A stretch of 64,000 bases of DNA from Actinokineospora bangkokensis (lineage in GTDB: Bacteria; Actinomycetota; Actinomycetes; Mycobacteriales; Pseudonocardiaceae). Position numbers and translations under genes: made by a program. Location of the stretch: assembly GCF_001940455.1 (NCBI RefSeq), contig NZ_MKQR01000016.1, forward strand, positions 217,125-281,124, read 5' to 3'. Below the pieces are notes generated by a model. The model was not told the origin of the DNA, made no database searches, and saw only the letters and a list, made by a program, of their open reading frames with translations. This document shows, in pieces, positions 17,447 to 25,762 of the stretch. Each line of letters starts with the position of its first letter. Within the stretch, counting starts at the first letter, position 1.

Positions 17447-18598
17447 GTGTTCGACCTGTTCCGCACCACCGACGACCACGACGCCCTGCGCGCGGCGGTC
17501 CGCGAGCTGGCCGAGGAGCGCATCGCGCCGCACGCCGCCGAGACCGACGAGCGCGCCGAGTTCCCCAAGGCCGCCTACGACGCGCTGGTCGCCTCGGACT
17601 TCCACGCCCCGCACGTGCCGGAGGAGTACGGCGGCGCGGGCGCGGACGCCCTGGCCACCTGCATCGTCATCGAGGAGGTCGCGCGGGTGTGCGCGTCGTC
17701 CTCGCTCATCCCGGCGGTGAACAAGCTGGGCAGCCTGCCGCTGGTGCTGGCCGCCTCCGACGACCTCAAGCGCAAGTACCTGCCGCCGCTGGCCTCCGGC
17801 GAGGCGATGTTCTCCTACGGTCTGTCCGAACGCGACGCGGGCTCCGACACCGCGTCCATGCGCTGCAAGGCCACCCCGTCCGGCGACGGGTGGGTCCTCA
17901 ACGGGCAGAAGTCGTGGATCTCCAACGCGGGCGAGTCGCAGTTCTACACCGTGCTGGCCGTCACCGACCCGCAGGGCGAGCGCGGGCGCAACATCTCCGC
18001 CTTCGTCGTGGAGCGCTCCGACCCCGGCTTCAGCTTCGGCGCCAAGGAGAAGAAGCTCGGCATCAAGGGCTCCCCCACCCGCGAACTGCTCTTCGACGAC
18101 GTCCCCCTCCCCGGCGACCGCATGGTGGGCGAGCCGGGCCAGGGCCTCAAGCTCGCCCTGCGCACCCTCGACCACACCAGGGTCACCATCGCCGCGCAGG
18201 CCGTCGGCATCGCCCAGGGCGCGCTCGACCACGCCCTCGCCTACGTCAAGGAGCGCAAGCAGTTCGGCAAGCACATCGCCGACTTCCAGGGCATCCAGTT
18301 CATGCTCGCGGACATGGCCATGGCCGTGGAGAGCGCCCGCCAGCTCGTCTACGTCGCCGCCGCCAAGTCCGAACGCGGCGACGCCGACCTCCCCTTCTTC
18401 GGCGCCGCCGCCAAGTGCCAGGCCTCCGACACCGCCATGCGCGTCACCACCGACGCCGTCCAGCTCCTCGGCGGCTACGGCTACACCCAGGACTTCCCCC
18501 TCGAACGCATGATGCGCGACGCCAAGATCACCCAGATCTACGAGGGCACCAACCAGATCCAGCGCGTCGTCATGGCCCGCCACCTGCTCAAGGGCTGA
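17447..18598 (+). CDS. acyl-CoA dehydrogenase (short/branched-chain type)
   Basis: A 383-residue FAD enzyme forming the 2,3-double bond in acyl-CoAs and passing electrons to ETF. Family signatures: FSYGLSERDAGSDTASMRC, 'KSWISNAG', 'QFGKHIADFQGIQFMLADMA', 'LLGGYGYTQDFPLERMMRDA' and QIYEGTNQIQR with the catalytic Glu at about 366, typical of butyryl/isobutyryl-type enzymes. GTG at 17447 has GAGGGGGG upstream. It is in an operon with the hydroxyacyl-CoA dehydrogenase. Exact chain length cannot be told. Confidence 0.95.
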   Translation: MFDLFRTTDDHDALRAAVRELAEERIAPHAAETDERAEFPKAAYDALVASDFHAPHVPEEYGGAGADALATCIVIEEVARVCASSSLIPAVNKLGSLPLVLAASDDLKRKYLPPLASGEAMFSYGLSERDAGSDTASMRCKATPSGDGWVLNGQKSWISNAGESQFYTVLAVTDPQGERGRNISAFVVERSDPGFSFGAKEKKLGIKGSPTRELLFDDVPLPGDRMVGEPGQGLKLALRTLDHTRVTIAAQAVGIAQGALDHALAYVKERKQFGKHIADFQGIQFMLADMAMAVESARQLVYVAAAKSERGDADLPFFGAAAKCQASDTAMRVTTDAVQLLGGYGYTQDFPLERMMRDAKITQIYEGTNQIQRVVMARHLLKG

Positions 18599-18608
18599 GA
18601 CCACCGCT

Positions 18609-18632
18609 GGCGGGCGCCCGGGGGCGCCTGCC
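18609..18632. terminator. hairpin between converging genes
   Basis: GGCGGGCGCC and GGCGCCTGCC (one mismatch) flank a 4-base loop, just after the acyl-CoA dehydrogenase stop and before the stop of the converging ABM gene. Confidence 0.55.
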
Positions 18633-18641
18633 GGGGTGGGG

Positions 18642-18974
18642 TCAGCTGTGGTGGACGGACTCCACCGTGTAGAGGTTGGGCTCGAAGCCCTCGGCCAGGG
18701 CGGCGGCGCGGCCCATGTGGGCCTTGGCGCGGTCGTCGGTGAAGACCGCCTGGTAGGCGTCGGGGGTGGCCCACTGGGCGTAGTTGATGACCTTGGTGCC
18801 GTCGGTGCTGGCGTGGATGTTGGCGGAGATGAAGCCGGGGACGTGGCGCATCACCTCGTCGGTGGCGGTGGCGAGGACGGCGACCAGGTCGGCCTGCTTG
18901 TCCGGGGACACCGTGAAGACGTTGACCAGGGTGGTGAGCCGGGCGGACTCGGTGATCGTCGTCGTGCCGGTCAT
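18642..18974 (-). CDS. antibiotic biosynthesis monooxygenase (ABM) family protein
   Basis: A 110-residue ferredoxin-like-fold protein (RLTTLVNVFTVSPDKQADLV, 'HVPGFISANIHAS', 'NYAQWATPDAYQAVF'). ABM proteins are cofactor-free monooxygenases, heme oxygenases or stress proteins. ATG at 18974. It is divergent from a MarR gene across an inverted-repeat operator, so it is probably induced by the MarR ligand. A role in polyketide or quinone detoxification is inferred only from family and partner. Confidence 0.9.
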   Translation of the reverse strand: MTGTTTITESARLTTLVNVFTVSPDKQADLVAVLATATDEVMRHVPGFISANIHASTDGTKVINYAQWATPDAYQAVFTDDRAKAHMGRAAALAEGFEPNLYTVESVHHS

Positions 18975-18991
18975 GGTGCGCTCCTCCGTGT

Positions 18992-19029
18992 CAGGATCCT
19001 TACAGCAGCCATTATGTGTAAGGTTCCTG
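18992..19029. promoter_or_regulatory. 13-bp inverted repeat between ABM and MarR genes
   Basis: CAGGATCCTTACA (18992-19004) and TGTAAGGTTCCTG (19017-19029) are complementary except at one position, with 12 bp between. The right arm sits directly before the MarR ATG and overlaps its AAGG ribosome-binding site; the left arm is 18 bases from the ABM start. Binding would block both genes. Confidence 0.7.
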
Positions 19030-19031
19030 CC

Positions 19032-19472
19032 ATGAGTCAAGCGGGACCGCTGGACCGGGCGGGGTACCTGGTGAAGCAGGTGCAGCAGGCGTTCCACCGG
19101 GCGTGCGAGGACCGGCTGCGGCCGCTGGGGGTGTCGATGTCGCAGTACGCGGTGCTGCGGGCGGTGGCCGACACCGGCGGCGCGCCCGCAGCCGAGCTGG
19201 CGCGGCGGACCTTCGTCACCCGGCAGTCGCTGCGCGACGTGCTGGCGGGCCTGACCGCCGCCGGTCTGGTGGAGGTCGGGGCGGTCACCACCGGCCGCGC
19301 CCGCCCGGTGACGCTCACCGGGCGGGGCGAGGACGTGCTGGCGCGCGCCGAGCAGGTGGTGCTCACCGTCGACGACCGGATGACCGCGTCGCTGACGGCC
19401 GAGCAGGTTGGTCAGCTCACCGCCCTGCTGCGCTCGTGCGCGGCCGACCTCGCCGCGCCCGACGAGGGCTGA
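19032..19472 (+). CDS. MarR-family transcriptional regulator
   Basis: A 146-residue winged-helix repressor. The recognition region PAAELARRTFVTRQSLRDVL and wing 'LVEVGAVTTGRARPVTLTGRG' are typical of MarR, flanked by dimerising helices. ATG at 19032 is only 2 bases after the inverted-repeat operator, suggesting autorepression. It probably controls the divergent ABM gene in response to a small phenolic or oxidant ligand (family knowledge). Confidence 0.93.
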   Translation: MSQAGPLDRAGYLVKQVQQAFHRACEDRLRPLGVSMSQYAVLRAVADTGGAPAAELARRTFVTRQSLRDVLAGLTAAGLVEVGAVTTGRARPVTLTGRGEDVLARAEQVVLTVDDRMTASLTAEQVGQLTALLRSCAADLAAPDEG

Positions 19473-19581
19473 CCCGCCACGAGCGGCCGAGCCCGGCACG
19501 GGGGCAGGCGCGTCCGGGGTGGCAGGTGGGGGACCATGCCGGGTGGGGACGCGGGTGAGTGGCGGGTCCGCGCAGCCCGGC

Positions 19582-20967
19582 CTAGTCCGCGAAGAGCTGG
19601 ACCCAGCGGCCGTCGAAGCCGCCGTTCTCGGGCCGGTCCCACCCCGCGGGCAGCCACGTGCCCGACTCGGTGCGCTCGCCGGTGTCGACCACGCCGGTGT
19701 GGACGAAGAAGTCGTGCTGGCGCCAGTAGGCGCCGTGGGAGGCCGGGTCGCCGCTGGCGGCGCCGCGGGTGCGGCCCTGGCTGTCGGTGCCGAGGCCCGC
19801 GAAGCCGCCGAAGTCGTCCGAGCCGGAGATGGTGTCGGCGTTCGCCTCGCCGGAGTAGGCGCCGTAGAACCAGGCCTTGGACAGGACGCCGTCGCGGCCG
19901 TCAGTGAGGTCGCCGGCGGCGGAGTCGCGGGAGGCGGTGTAGAAGCGCTGCGTTCCGGCGGGCACCTCGGCCGCGCCGGACTCCCCCACCACCGGGGTCT
20001 CCAGCAGCACGTCGACGGAGGTGTCGGGGAGCCAGTGGGTCGCCCAACCCCCGCCCGACCAGTGCGTCGGCACGACGTCGGCGAGGTCTTGCAGCTCGTA
20101 GGTCACCCGCTTCACCGCCGTCCACGGCACGTCGGTGTCGTCGTCGACGTTGGCCGCGAGGGCGCCCGCCGTGGCCCCGGTGATCGGCTGCGCGCCCCAC
20201 GCCGAGACCGCGCCCGCCGAGCCGGCGGGGACGAAGGCGTAGTGGACGTTCTTGTCGCTGTCGTTGTTGATGTCCACCTCCGCCTTGGCGCCGGTGTTCA
20301 TCCTCCCCGCCACGGTGGCCCAGCTGTCGGTGGCGAAGCGCAGCTCGTGGCCATGCCTGTTCACCGTCACCGAGTCCAGGTCGCTGCCGTCGGCCTGCCA
20401 CACCATGAGGTGCCTGCCGGTGCCCGCGGGCATGAAGTTCAGCGACGACGCGGGCCGCATCACGTGGTCCTTGTGGTCGGTGATGGTGGCGTAGACGGGG
20501 GTGTCGCCGGTGCCGGGGTCGCCGGTGACCCCGGTGATGCGCAGCTCGACGCGCTCCCAGTCGTGGATGTCCTTGAAGTCCTTGTCCGCCGCGTTGTACA
20601 GGTGGTAGATCAGCACCAGTTCCTTGGTGCCCGCGGAGGTGTACTCGATCAGCGCCGTGTAGGCGGTGGGGCGGATCTGCCAATCGGGGTGCGCGCCCGC
20701 GAGGTAGGCGGGCACGTCGCGCCAGTGGGCGCGGTTGTCGGAGAAGTCGCCGTCGCGGTCGAAGTCGTAGTTGCTCAACCAGTCGGTGCCCTCGCGCCCG
20801 GAGCTCTCGTCGGCGCGCTTGAGGATGAGCGGGGCGTAGTACGTCAGGTAGGCCTGGCGCTGGGCCGTGGTCAGCGTCCACGCCGCGGTCTGCGCCTGGG
20901 CGTGGCCTGGGACGGCGAGGGCGGCGGCGGTGAGGACGGCGGCGAGCAGGGCTCGGGGGGTGCGCAC
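19582..20967 (-). CDS. secreted protein, Vps62/NPP1-like 'HDWE' region, function unknown
   Basis: A 461-residue exported protein. GTG at 20967 is chosen: AGAGGAG lies 7 bases upstream and it yields a classic signal peptide (M-R-T-P-R-A-L-L-A-A-V-L, then A-rich, ending G-H-A-Q-A). The mature part begins with TTAQRQAYLTYYAPLILKRA and contains 'IYHLYNA...DIHDWERVELRITG', which resembles the HDWE signature of Vps62 and NPP1/necrosis-inducing-like proteins. Two Asp-rich stretches (DFDRDGDFSDN, DINNDSDKN) may bind Ca2+. No catalytic assignment is possible. A single gene converging with marR. Confidence 0.75.
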   Translation of the reverse strand: MRTPRALLAAVLTAAALAVPGHAQAQTAAWTLTTAQRQAYLTYYAPLILKRADESSGREGTDWLSNYDFDRDGDFSDNRAHWRDVPAYLAGAHPDWQIRPTAYTALIEYTSAGTKELVLIYHLYNAADKDFKDIHDWERVELRITGVTGDPGTGDTPVYATITDHKDHVMRPASSLNFMPAGTGRHLMVWQADGSDLDSVTVNRHGHELRFATDSWATVAGRMNTGAKAEVDINNDSDKNVHYAFVPAGSAGAVSAWGAQPITGATAGALAANVDDDTDVPWTAVKRVTYELQDLADVVPTHWSGGGWATHWLPDTSVDVLLETPVVGESGAAEVPAGTQRFYTASRDSAAGDLTDGRDGVLSKAWFYGAYSGEANADTISGSDDFGGFAGLGTDSQGRTRGAASGDPASHGAYWRQHDFFVHTGVVDTGERTESGTWLPAGWDRPENGGFDGRWVQLFAD

Positions 20968-21068
20968 CTGGGGGCTCCTCTGGCGGGGCACGGGTCGCAG
21001 CCGAGCCTAGTGGTGGGACATTCACCAGATGAGACCCAAATGAAGTGATCTGTGCGCATCCAGTCGGC

Positions 21069-22145
21069 CTAGCCGGGCAGCACCACCGTCCGCTGGAAGG
21101 GCCCGCTGTGCGCCGCGGCGTGCTCGACGGCCTCGTTGACCTGTGCCAACGAGAAGGTCGTGACGCTGTCCCCGGTGAGGTCCAGGCTGCCCGCGCGCAC
21201 CAGGTTGAGCAGCGGCTGGACGGCCTCGCGCGGGCACATCCACTGCCCGCGCAAGGTGATGCCGTTGCGCATCAGCCACGGGTAGGGCAGGGCCAGGTCG
21301 TCGCCGCCGAGCATGCCCACCCCGCCCATGAGCACCACCCTGCCCTGCTCCCGCACCGCCATCACCGCCGTGCGCACCACGTCCGCCCCCGCCGAGGGCG
21401 GCAGCAGGTCGATCACCACGTCGACCGGGCCGTGCGCGCGCAAGGCCTCCTGGTCACCCCGACCCGTCAACGGCACCGGGACGAACCGCGGGCCGAACCG
21501 GGCGGCGAGGTCGTCGAGCACCCGCCGGTTGCGGCCGGGGCCGATGACGGTGGTGGCGCCCATCGCGAACGCCACCGCCACGGCGGCGCTGCCGAAGTTG
21601 CCGGTCGCGCCGCTCACCAGCACCGTCTCCCCCGCTCGCAGGCCGACCGCGCGCAGGCCGCCGTAGGGGACGAGCGGCACGCTGATGCCCGCCCACCGGG
21701 CCGCGTCCTCGTCGCTGAGCGCGTCCACCCCCAGCGGCACGGCGCACTCGGCCGGGATCAGGGCGCGCTCGGCGTAGGCCCCGTCGTGGTAGTGCCGCGA
21801 CAGGCGCAGCCCGCCCTCTCCGCGACTGCTCCACCCCTGCAGGGTGATGTCGGGGGTGTGGGCGTCGTCGCGCGAGCGCACCGTTGGGTCGCACCAGACC
21901 AGTGCCCCGGGCCGCAGGCGGGTCAGGTCCGGCCCCACCTCGCGGACCCTGCCGATGCCGCCGACGCCGGGGATCACCGGTGTCTCCAGCGGGTAGCGGC
22001 GGGCCCCGCTGAACACCTCCGCCGCGTACGGCAGCACCCCGGCGGCGAGCACGTCCACCACGACCTCACCCACGCCGGGGTGCGGGTCGGGGACGTCCAC
22101 GACGGACAGCGGGACACCGAAGTCCTCCAGCACAGCTGCTTTCAC
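21069..22145 (-). CDS. MDR-superfamily (quinone/alcohol) oxidoreductase
   Basis: A 358-residue medium-chain dehydrogenase/reductase. It has a GroES-like N-terminal half, with 'TPVIPGVGGIGRVREVG' at the usual position but not the Cys ligand of catalytic zinc enzymes (AAGVLPYAAEVF there). A Rossmann domain follows with VLVSGATGNFGSAAVAVA. It is therefore more like a quinone oxidoreductase or enoyl reductase than a zinc alcohol dehydrogenase. GTG at 22145 follows GGAGAGG. It is divergent from a LysR gene, its probable regulator. Confidence 0.88.
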   Translation of the reverse strand: MKAAVLEDFGVPLSVVDVPDPHPGVGEVVVDVLAAGVLPYAAEVFSGARRYPLETPVIPGVGGIGRVREVGPDLTRLRPGALVWCDPTVRSRDDAHTPDITLQGWSSRGEGGLRLSRHYHDGAYAERALIPAECAVPLGVDALSDEDAARWAGISVPLVPYGGLRAVGLRAGETVLVSGATGNFGSAAVAVAFAMGATTVIGPGRNRRVLDDLAARFGPRFVPVPLTGRGDQEALRAHGPVDVVIDLLPPSAGADVVRTAVMAVREQGRVVLMGGVGMLGGDDLALPYPWLMRNGITLRGQWMCPREAVQPLLNLVRAGSLDLTGDSVTTFSLAQVNEAVEHAAAHSGPFQRTVVLPG

Positions 22146-22204
22146 CGGACACCTCTCCTCGTGATCAGGTTCTCCCTCAACACAAGCAGCGGACAAGCCA
22201 TGCG

Positions 22205-22222
22205 TCCAACGACTGTTGCGGA
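22205..22222. promoter_or_regulatory. possible LysR-box in the divergent promoter region
   Basis: CAAC-n4-GTTG (22207-22218) within imperfect flanking symmetry lies about 25 bases upstream of the lysR start and 60 bases from the oxidoreductase start. LysR proteins commonly bind short T-n11-A-like dyads in such positions. Weak symmetry. Confidence 0.3.
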
Positions 22223-22243
22223 TGTCTGGTATGCACAACGGTC

Positions 22244-23179
22244 ATGGACCTGTCACCGCTGCCGCTGCGCACCCTCTGCGCCATCGCGGACCGCGGCACC
22301 TTCACCGCGGCGGCCGAGGAACTGGGCTACACGCAGTCGTCGGTGTCGCGGCAGGTGGCCGCGCTGGAACGGGAGGTGGGCGCGCGGCTGTTCGACCGCA
22401 AGCAGGGCGGGCCCGCCCTGACCGCGGCGGGCCAAACCCTGCTGAGGCACGCGCGGGCCATCCTCGCCGCGCTCGACGCCGCCGAGCGGGACCTGCGCGG
22501 GACGCCCGCGCAGGAGCGCCGGGTGCGGCTCGGCGCGTTCCCCGCCGCCGGGTGGGCGCTGCTGCCCAGGCTGCTGGCCACCCTGGGCCGCACCCACCCG
22601 TCGCTCACCGTCACCTCGCGGGAGGCGACCAGCCCGGCGCTGCTGCGCGCGGTGCGAGCGGGCACCCTCGACGTGGCCGTGGTCTCCTCCCGGCCGCCGC
22701 ACCGGCCGCGCGACACCGGGCTGCCTCAGCTCACCGTCGTCGACCTGGCCGACCTGGGGCTGCGGGTGGCGGTGCCCGCCACCGGGCGGTTCGCCGGGCG
22801 CGGCGGCGTCACCGCCGAGGAGCTGGCCGGGCAGCCGTGGATCGCCTCACCGCAGGTGGGGGCCGAGCCGCTGCTGGGCGTGTGGCCGGGCCTGCCCGGC
22901 AAGCCCCGGGTGGCCCACCGCACCCGCGACTGGCTGACCAAGCTGCGCCTGGTCGCGGCGGGCTGCGGGGTGACCACGGTCCCCGACGGCCTCGACCTGG
23001 ACCTGCCGCCCGGGGTCGTGGCCCTGCCGGTCACCGGCGCGCCCCCGGAGTCCCGCCGCCTGCACGCGGTGCACCTGGCGGGCTCCCCCGAGGTGGGCGC
23101 CACTGTGGACGCGCTGCGCGCGGTGCTCGCCGGGTCGGGCGGGTCGCATCCCCGAGCCCGGACGGCGCAACCGGGTTAG
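22244..23179 (+). CDS. LysR-family transcriptional regulator
   Basis: A 311-residue LTTR. The N-terminal winged helix reads LRTLCAIADRGTFTAAAEEL and GYTQSSVSRQVAALEREVGA, the canonical LysR HTH. The periplasmic-binding-like effector domain begins VRLGAFPAAGWALLP. Starts at ATG 22244. It is divergent from the MDR oxidoreductase, so that gene is the likely target. Its TAG stop forms part of the -10 box of the next gene. Confidence 0.93.
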   Translation: MDLSPLPLRTLCAIADRGTFTAAAEELGYTQSSVSRQVAALEREVGARLFDRKQGGPALTAAGQTLLRHARAILAALDAAERDLRGTPAQERRVRLGAFPAAGWALLPRLLATLGRTHPSLTVTSREATSPALLRAVRAGTLDVAVVSSRPPHRPRDTGLPQLTVVDLADLGLRVAVPATGRFAGRGGVTAEELAGQPWIASPQVGAEPLLGVWPGLPGKPRVAHRTRDWLTKLRLVAAGCGVTTVPDGLDLDLPPGVVALPVTGAPPESRRLHAVHLAGSPEVGATVDALRAVLAGSGGSHPRARTAQPG

Positions 23180-23182
23180 GGT
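23177..23182 (+). promoter_or_regulatory. -10 box for a leaderless mRNA, overlapping the lysR stop
   Basis: TAGGGT lies 6 bases before the GTG at 23189, which has no Shine-Dalgarno sequence. The first three bases are also the lysR stop codon. Confidence 0.5.
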
Positions 23183-23188
23183 CGGGGC

Positions 23189-24232
23189 GTGGCGACCAGC
23201 GATCACCCAGAGCACTCCCAGGGCGGGCAGTACACCGTCAAGGGCAAGGAGTTCACCCGCGACACCAACTACATCACCACCCGCATCACCGCCGACGGCG
23301 CGGACGGCTTCCCGGTGGAGCCGGGCCGATACCGGCTGATCGCGGCGCGGGCCTGCCCGTGGGCCAACCGCGCGATCATCGTGCGGCGCCTGCTCGGCCT
23401 GGAGGACGTGCTGTCGATGGGCCTGGCGGGCCCGACGCACGACGAGCGGTCGTGGACCTTCGACCTCGACCCCGGCGGCAAGGACCCGGTGCTGGGCATC
23501 GAGCGGTTGCAGGAGGCGTACTTCCGCCGCGACCCGGACTACCCGCGCGGCATCACCGTGCCCGCCGTCGTCGACACCACCACCGGCGCGGTCGTCACCA
23601 ACGACTTCCCGCAGATCACCGAGGACTTGTCGACCCAGTGGCGCGAGCACCACCGCGACGGGGCCCCCGACCTGTGGCCCGAGGCGCTGCGCGAGGAGAT
23701 GGCGGCGGTGAACAAGCGGGTGTTCACCGAGGTCAACAACGGGGTGTACCGGTGCGGCTTCGCGGGCAGCCAGGAGGCCTACGACAGCGCCTACGACCGG
23801 CTGTGGACGGCGCTGGACTGGCTGGAGGAGCGGCTGAGCACCCAGCGCTACCTGGTGGGCGACACCCTCACCGAGGCCGACGTGCGGCTGTTCACCACGC
23901 TCGTCCGGTTCGACCCCGTCTACCACGGCCACTTCAAGTGCAACCGCTCCAAGCTCAGCGAGCTGCCCGCGCTGTGGGCCTACGCCAGGGACCTGTTCCA
24001 GACCCCCGGCTTCGGCGACACCGTGGACTTCGAGCAGATCAAGCGGCACTACTACGTGGTGCACGCCGACATCAACCCCACGGGCATCGTCCCCCAGGGC
24101 CCGGACCTCTCCGGCTGGCTCACCCCGCACGGCCGCGAGGCGCTGGGTGGTCGCCCGTGGGGCGACGGGACGCCGCCGGGCCCGGTCTCCGACGACGAAC
24201 GGGTCCCGGAGTCGGCCACCCCGCTGCGCTGA
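23189..24232 (+). CDS. glutathionyl-hydroquinone-reductase-like (Xi-class GST/ECM4 family) protein
   Basis: A 347-residue thioredoxin-fold/GST-fold protein of the YqjG/ECM4 family. The N-terminal domain carries AARACPWANRAIIVRRLLGL with the catalytic Cys at 56, and 'GITVPAVVD' gives the cis-Pro. The all-helical domain has 'RYLVGDTLTEADVRLFTTLVRFD' and 'HFKCN'. These enzymes reductively remove a thiol from thiol-hydroquinone adducts. Actinomycetes use mycothiol rather than glutathione, so the physiological thiol is uncertain. Apparently leaderless. Confidence 0.92.
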   Translation: MATSDHPEHSQGGQYTVKGKEFTRDTNYITTRITADGADGFPVEPGRYRLIAARACPWANRAIIVRRLLGLEDVLSMGLAGPTHDERSWTFDLDPGGKDPVLGIERLQEAYFRRDPDYPRGITVPAVVDTTTGAVVTNDFPQITEDLSTQWREHHRDGAPDLWPEALREEMAAVNKRVFTEVNNGVYRCGFAGSQEAYDSAYDRLWTALDWLEERLSTQRYLVGDTLTEADVRLFTTLVRFDPVYHGHFKCNRSKLSELPALWAYARDLFQTPGFGDTVDFEQIKRHYYVVHADINPTGIVPQGPDLSGWLTPHGREALGGRPWGDGTPPGPVSDDERVPESATPLR

Positions 24233-24317
24233 GGTGCACGGACCGTGGTGGAGAAGTAACCTGGGATGACTCTCGGTGGTGAACGGGCACCGCCGGGCCG
24301 GGCACGCGGAGGGCTCT

Positions 24318-24650
24318 GTGCGGGGAGCGCTGGCGACGATCTCGAACGAACGGGCCCCCGACCGGGTCACCGTGCGCGTGCGCGGCGACATCGACATGAC
24401 CACCGCGGGGTCGCTGCGCGCCACCCTCGCGGACGCCGTGGCCGAGGAGGGCCCGCGGGAGGTGGTGGTGGACCTGTCCGCCACCACCTTCTTCGGGTCC
24501 TCCGGCCTGGCCGCCCTGGTCAGCGCGGGCGAGGACGCCACCGCGGCGGGCAAGGGCTACCTGGTCGTGGCCCCGCTGGGCACCGTCGCCCACCGCGCCA
24601 TCACCGCCACGGGCCTGGACGAGCTGATCCCCGTCTCCGCCTCGGACTGA
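24318..24650 (+). CDS. anti-sigma factor antagonist (STAS domain)
   Basis: A 110-residue STAS protein of the SpoIIAA/RsbV type. The domain reads RVTVRVRGDIDMTTAGSLRA, 'REVVVDLSATTFFGSSGLAAL' with the phosphorylatable Ser at about 61/62, then 'VVAPLGTVAHRAITATGLDEL'. When dephosphorylated such proteins bind an anti-sigma kinase and free its sigma factor; no kinase or sigma gene is adjacent. GTG at 24318 is chosen because GGAGGG lies 4 bases upstream. Its stop is 1 bp from the stop of the converging gene. Confidence 0.93.
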   Translation: MRGALATISNERAPDRVTVRVRGDIDMTTAGSLRATLADAVAEEGPREVVVDLSATTFFGSSGLAALVSAGEDATAAGKGYLVVAPLGTVAHRAITATGLDELIPVSASD

Positions 24651-24651
24651 G

Positions 24652-25272
24652 TCATTCCGCGAGCAGGCGCTCCAGCCGCTCGTCGACGCCCGTGTGCAGC
24701 TCGCGCAGCGCCGAGGCGTGCGCGCGGACGTACTCCGCCAGCTGCACCAGCGCCACCACCTCCGGTGCCTGGTGCCCGGCGAAGCGCCCGGTCTCGGCCA
24801 CGTGGGCGATCAGCTCGGCGGCCCGCTCCAGCACCTGGTGGTGGCCGGCCAGCTGGTGCCGGGCGATGCCCTCGCCCTCGTGGTCGGGCAGCTCCCCCGG
24901 GCCGGGCGAGGCGCCGAGCAGCAGCGCCGCCAGCTCCCGCACCCGCTCGACGAGCCTGCGCCCGCCCTCCCCCAGCCGGGGGGTCGCGGCCAGCTCGGCG
25001 CTGAGGTAGGCGCCCAGGTCAGCGAGCCTGGCCACGCCCCGGTCGGCGGGCGGCACCGGGTCGCGCAGCGCCGCGACCCGCCCGCAGTCGGCGGCCACGC
25101 ACGCCAGCCGCTCGGCGTCGGCCAGGCCCCCCGGCCTGCGCGCGGCCGCGTTCGCGGCGGCGAGGAACTCGGCGGCCAAGGCGCGCAGCCTGCCTGCCGG
25201 GTGGTGCCCACCCGGTGGCAACGGGGCTGTGGCGGACAGGGCTGCCTCCTCGGGACGTCCGACAGCGTTCAT
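24652..25272 (-). CDS. hypothetical helical protein
   Basis: A 206-residue Ala/Leu/Arg/Glu-rich protein, probably all-helical and cytoplasmic, not recognised. Conserved-looking segments are 'RRLVERVRELAALLLG' and 'EVVALVQLAEYVRAHASALR'. Codon use matches real genes here. ATG at 25272 has no RBS, but TAAGGT (25287-25282) lies 9 bases upstream, consistent with a nearly leaderless mRNA. It converges tightly on the STAS gene, which gives no functional link. Confidence 0.7.
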   Translation of the reverse strand: MNAVGRPEEAALSATAPLPPGGHHPAGRLRALAAEFLAAANAAARRPGGLADAERLACVAADCGRVAALRDPVPPADRGVARLADLGAYLSAELAATPRLGEGGRRLVERVRELAALLLGASPGPGELPDHEGEGIARHQLAGHHQVLERAAELIAHVAETGRFAGHQAPEVVALVQLAEYVRAHASALRELHTGVDERLERLLAE

Positions 25273-25462
25273 CGGGGGTTCACCTTAGGCGCTGCACCCC
25301 GGGAAAGCTCCCGGATCCGCAGGCAGACCACCAGGACAGGCGAATCCGCCGCGCTTGCCGGTGGTGCGCGGCGGGCGGGCACCGGATCGGGGCCGTGTTG
25401 CTCGTTCACCGACCGTTAACCGCAGGTGGGTACGCCTTGGCTGTCCGGTGACAGGAGGAGCC

Positions 25463-25690
25463 ATGACCGACCAGACCGAATCGACGATCGACGCCCTCAC
25501 CTCGGAGGGGTTGGACGCGCACAAGCACCAGCTGGGTGAGCGACTGGCGGGGGCCTACCAGGACGTGCCGGAGCAGCAGGTGCGGGCGCGGGTGAACGCC
25601 GGGTTCGAGCGGTTCGAGGACGCGAAGGTGCACGCGTTCGTGCCGATCCTCGTGGAGCGAAGGGTGCGCGCTGAGCTGGACGGCGCTTGA
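25463..25690 (+). CDS. small three-helix-bundle dimerisation-domain protein
   Basis: A 75-residue protein resembling the actinobacterial 'three-helix bundle dimerization domain' family: helix 1 with LDAHKHQLGERLAGAYQDV, helix 2 'EQQVRARVNAGFERFEDAKV', helix 3 'FVPILVERRVRAEL'. Role unknown; small proteins of this kind recur near stress genes. ATG at 25463 has AGGAGGAG upstream. It is divergent from the hypothetical gene and followed by hairpin element A. Confidence 0.8.
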   Translation: MTDQTESTIDALTSEGLDAHKHQLGERLAGAYQDVPEQQVRARVNAGFERFEDAKVHAFVPILVERRVRAELDGA

Positions 25691-25762
25691 GGGGGGTTCA
25701 AGGCCTCGGGTGGTCGCCTCGCCTTCGGCTTCGGGGGGAAGAGCCCGGTCGTTTGGTGGCTG

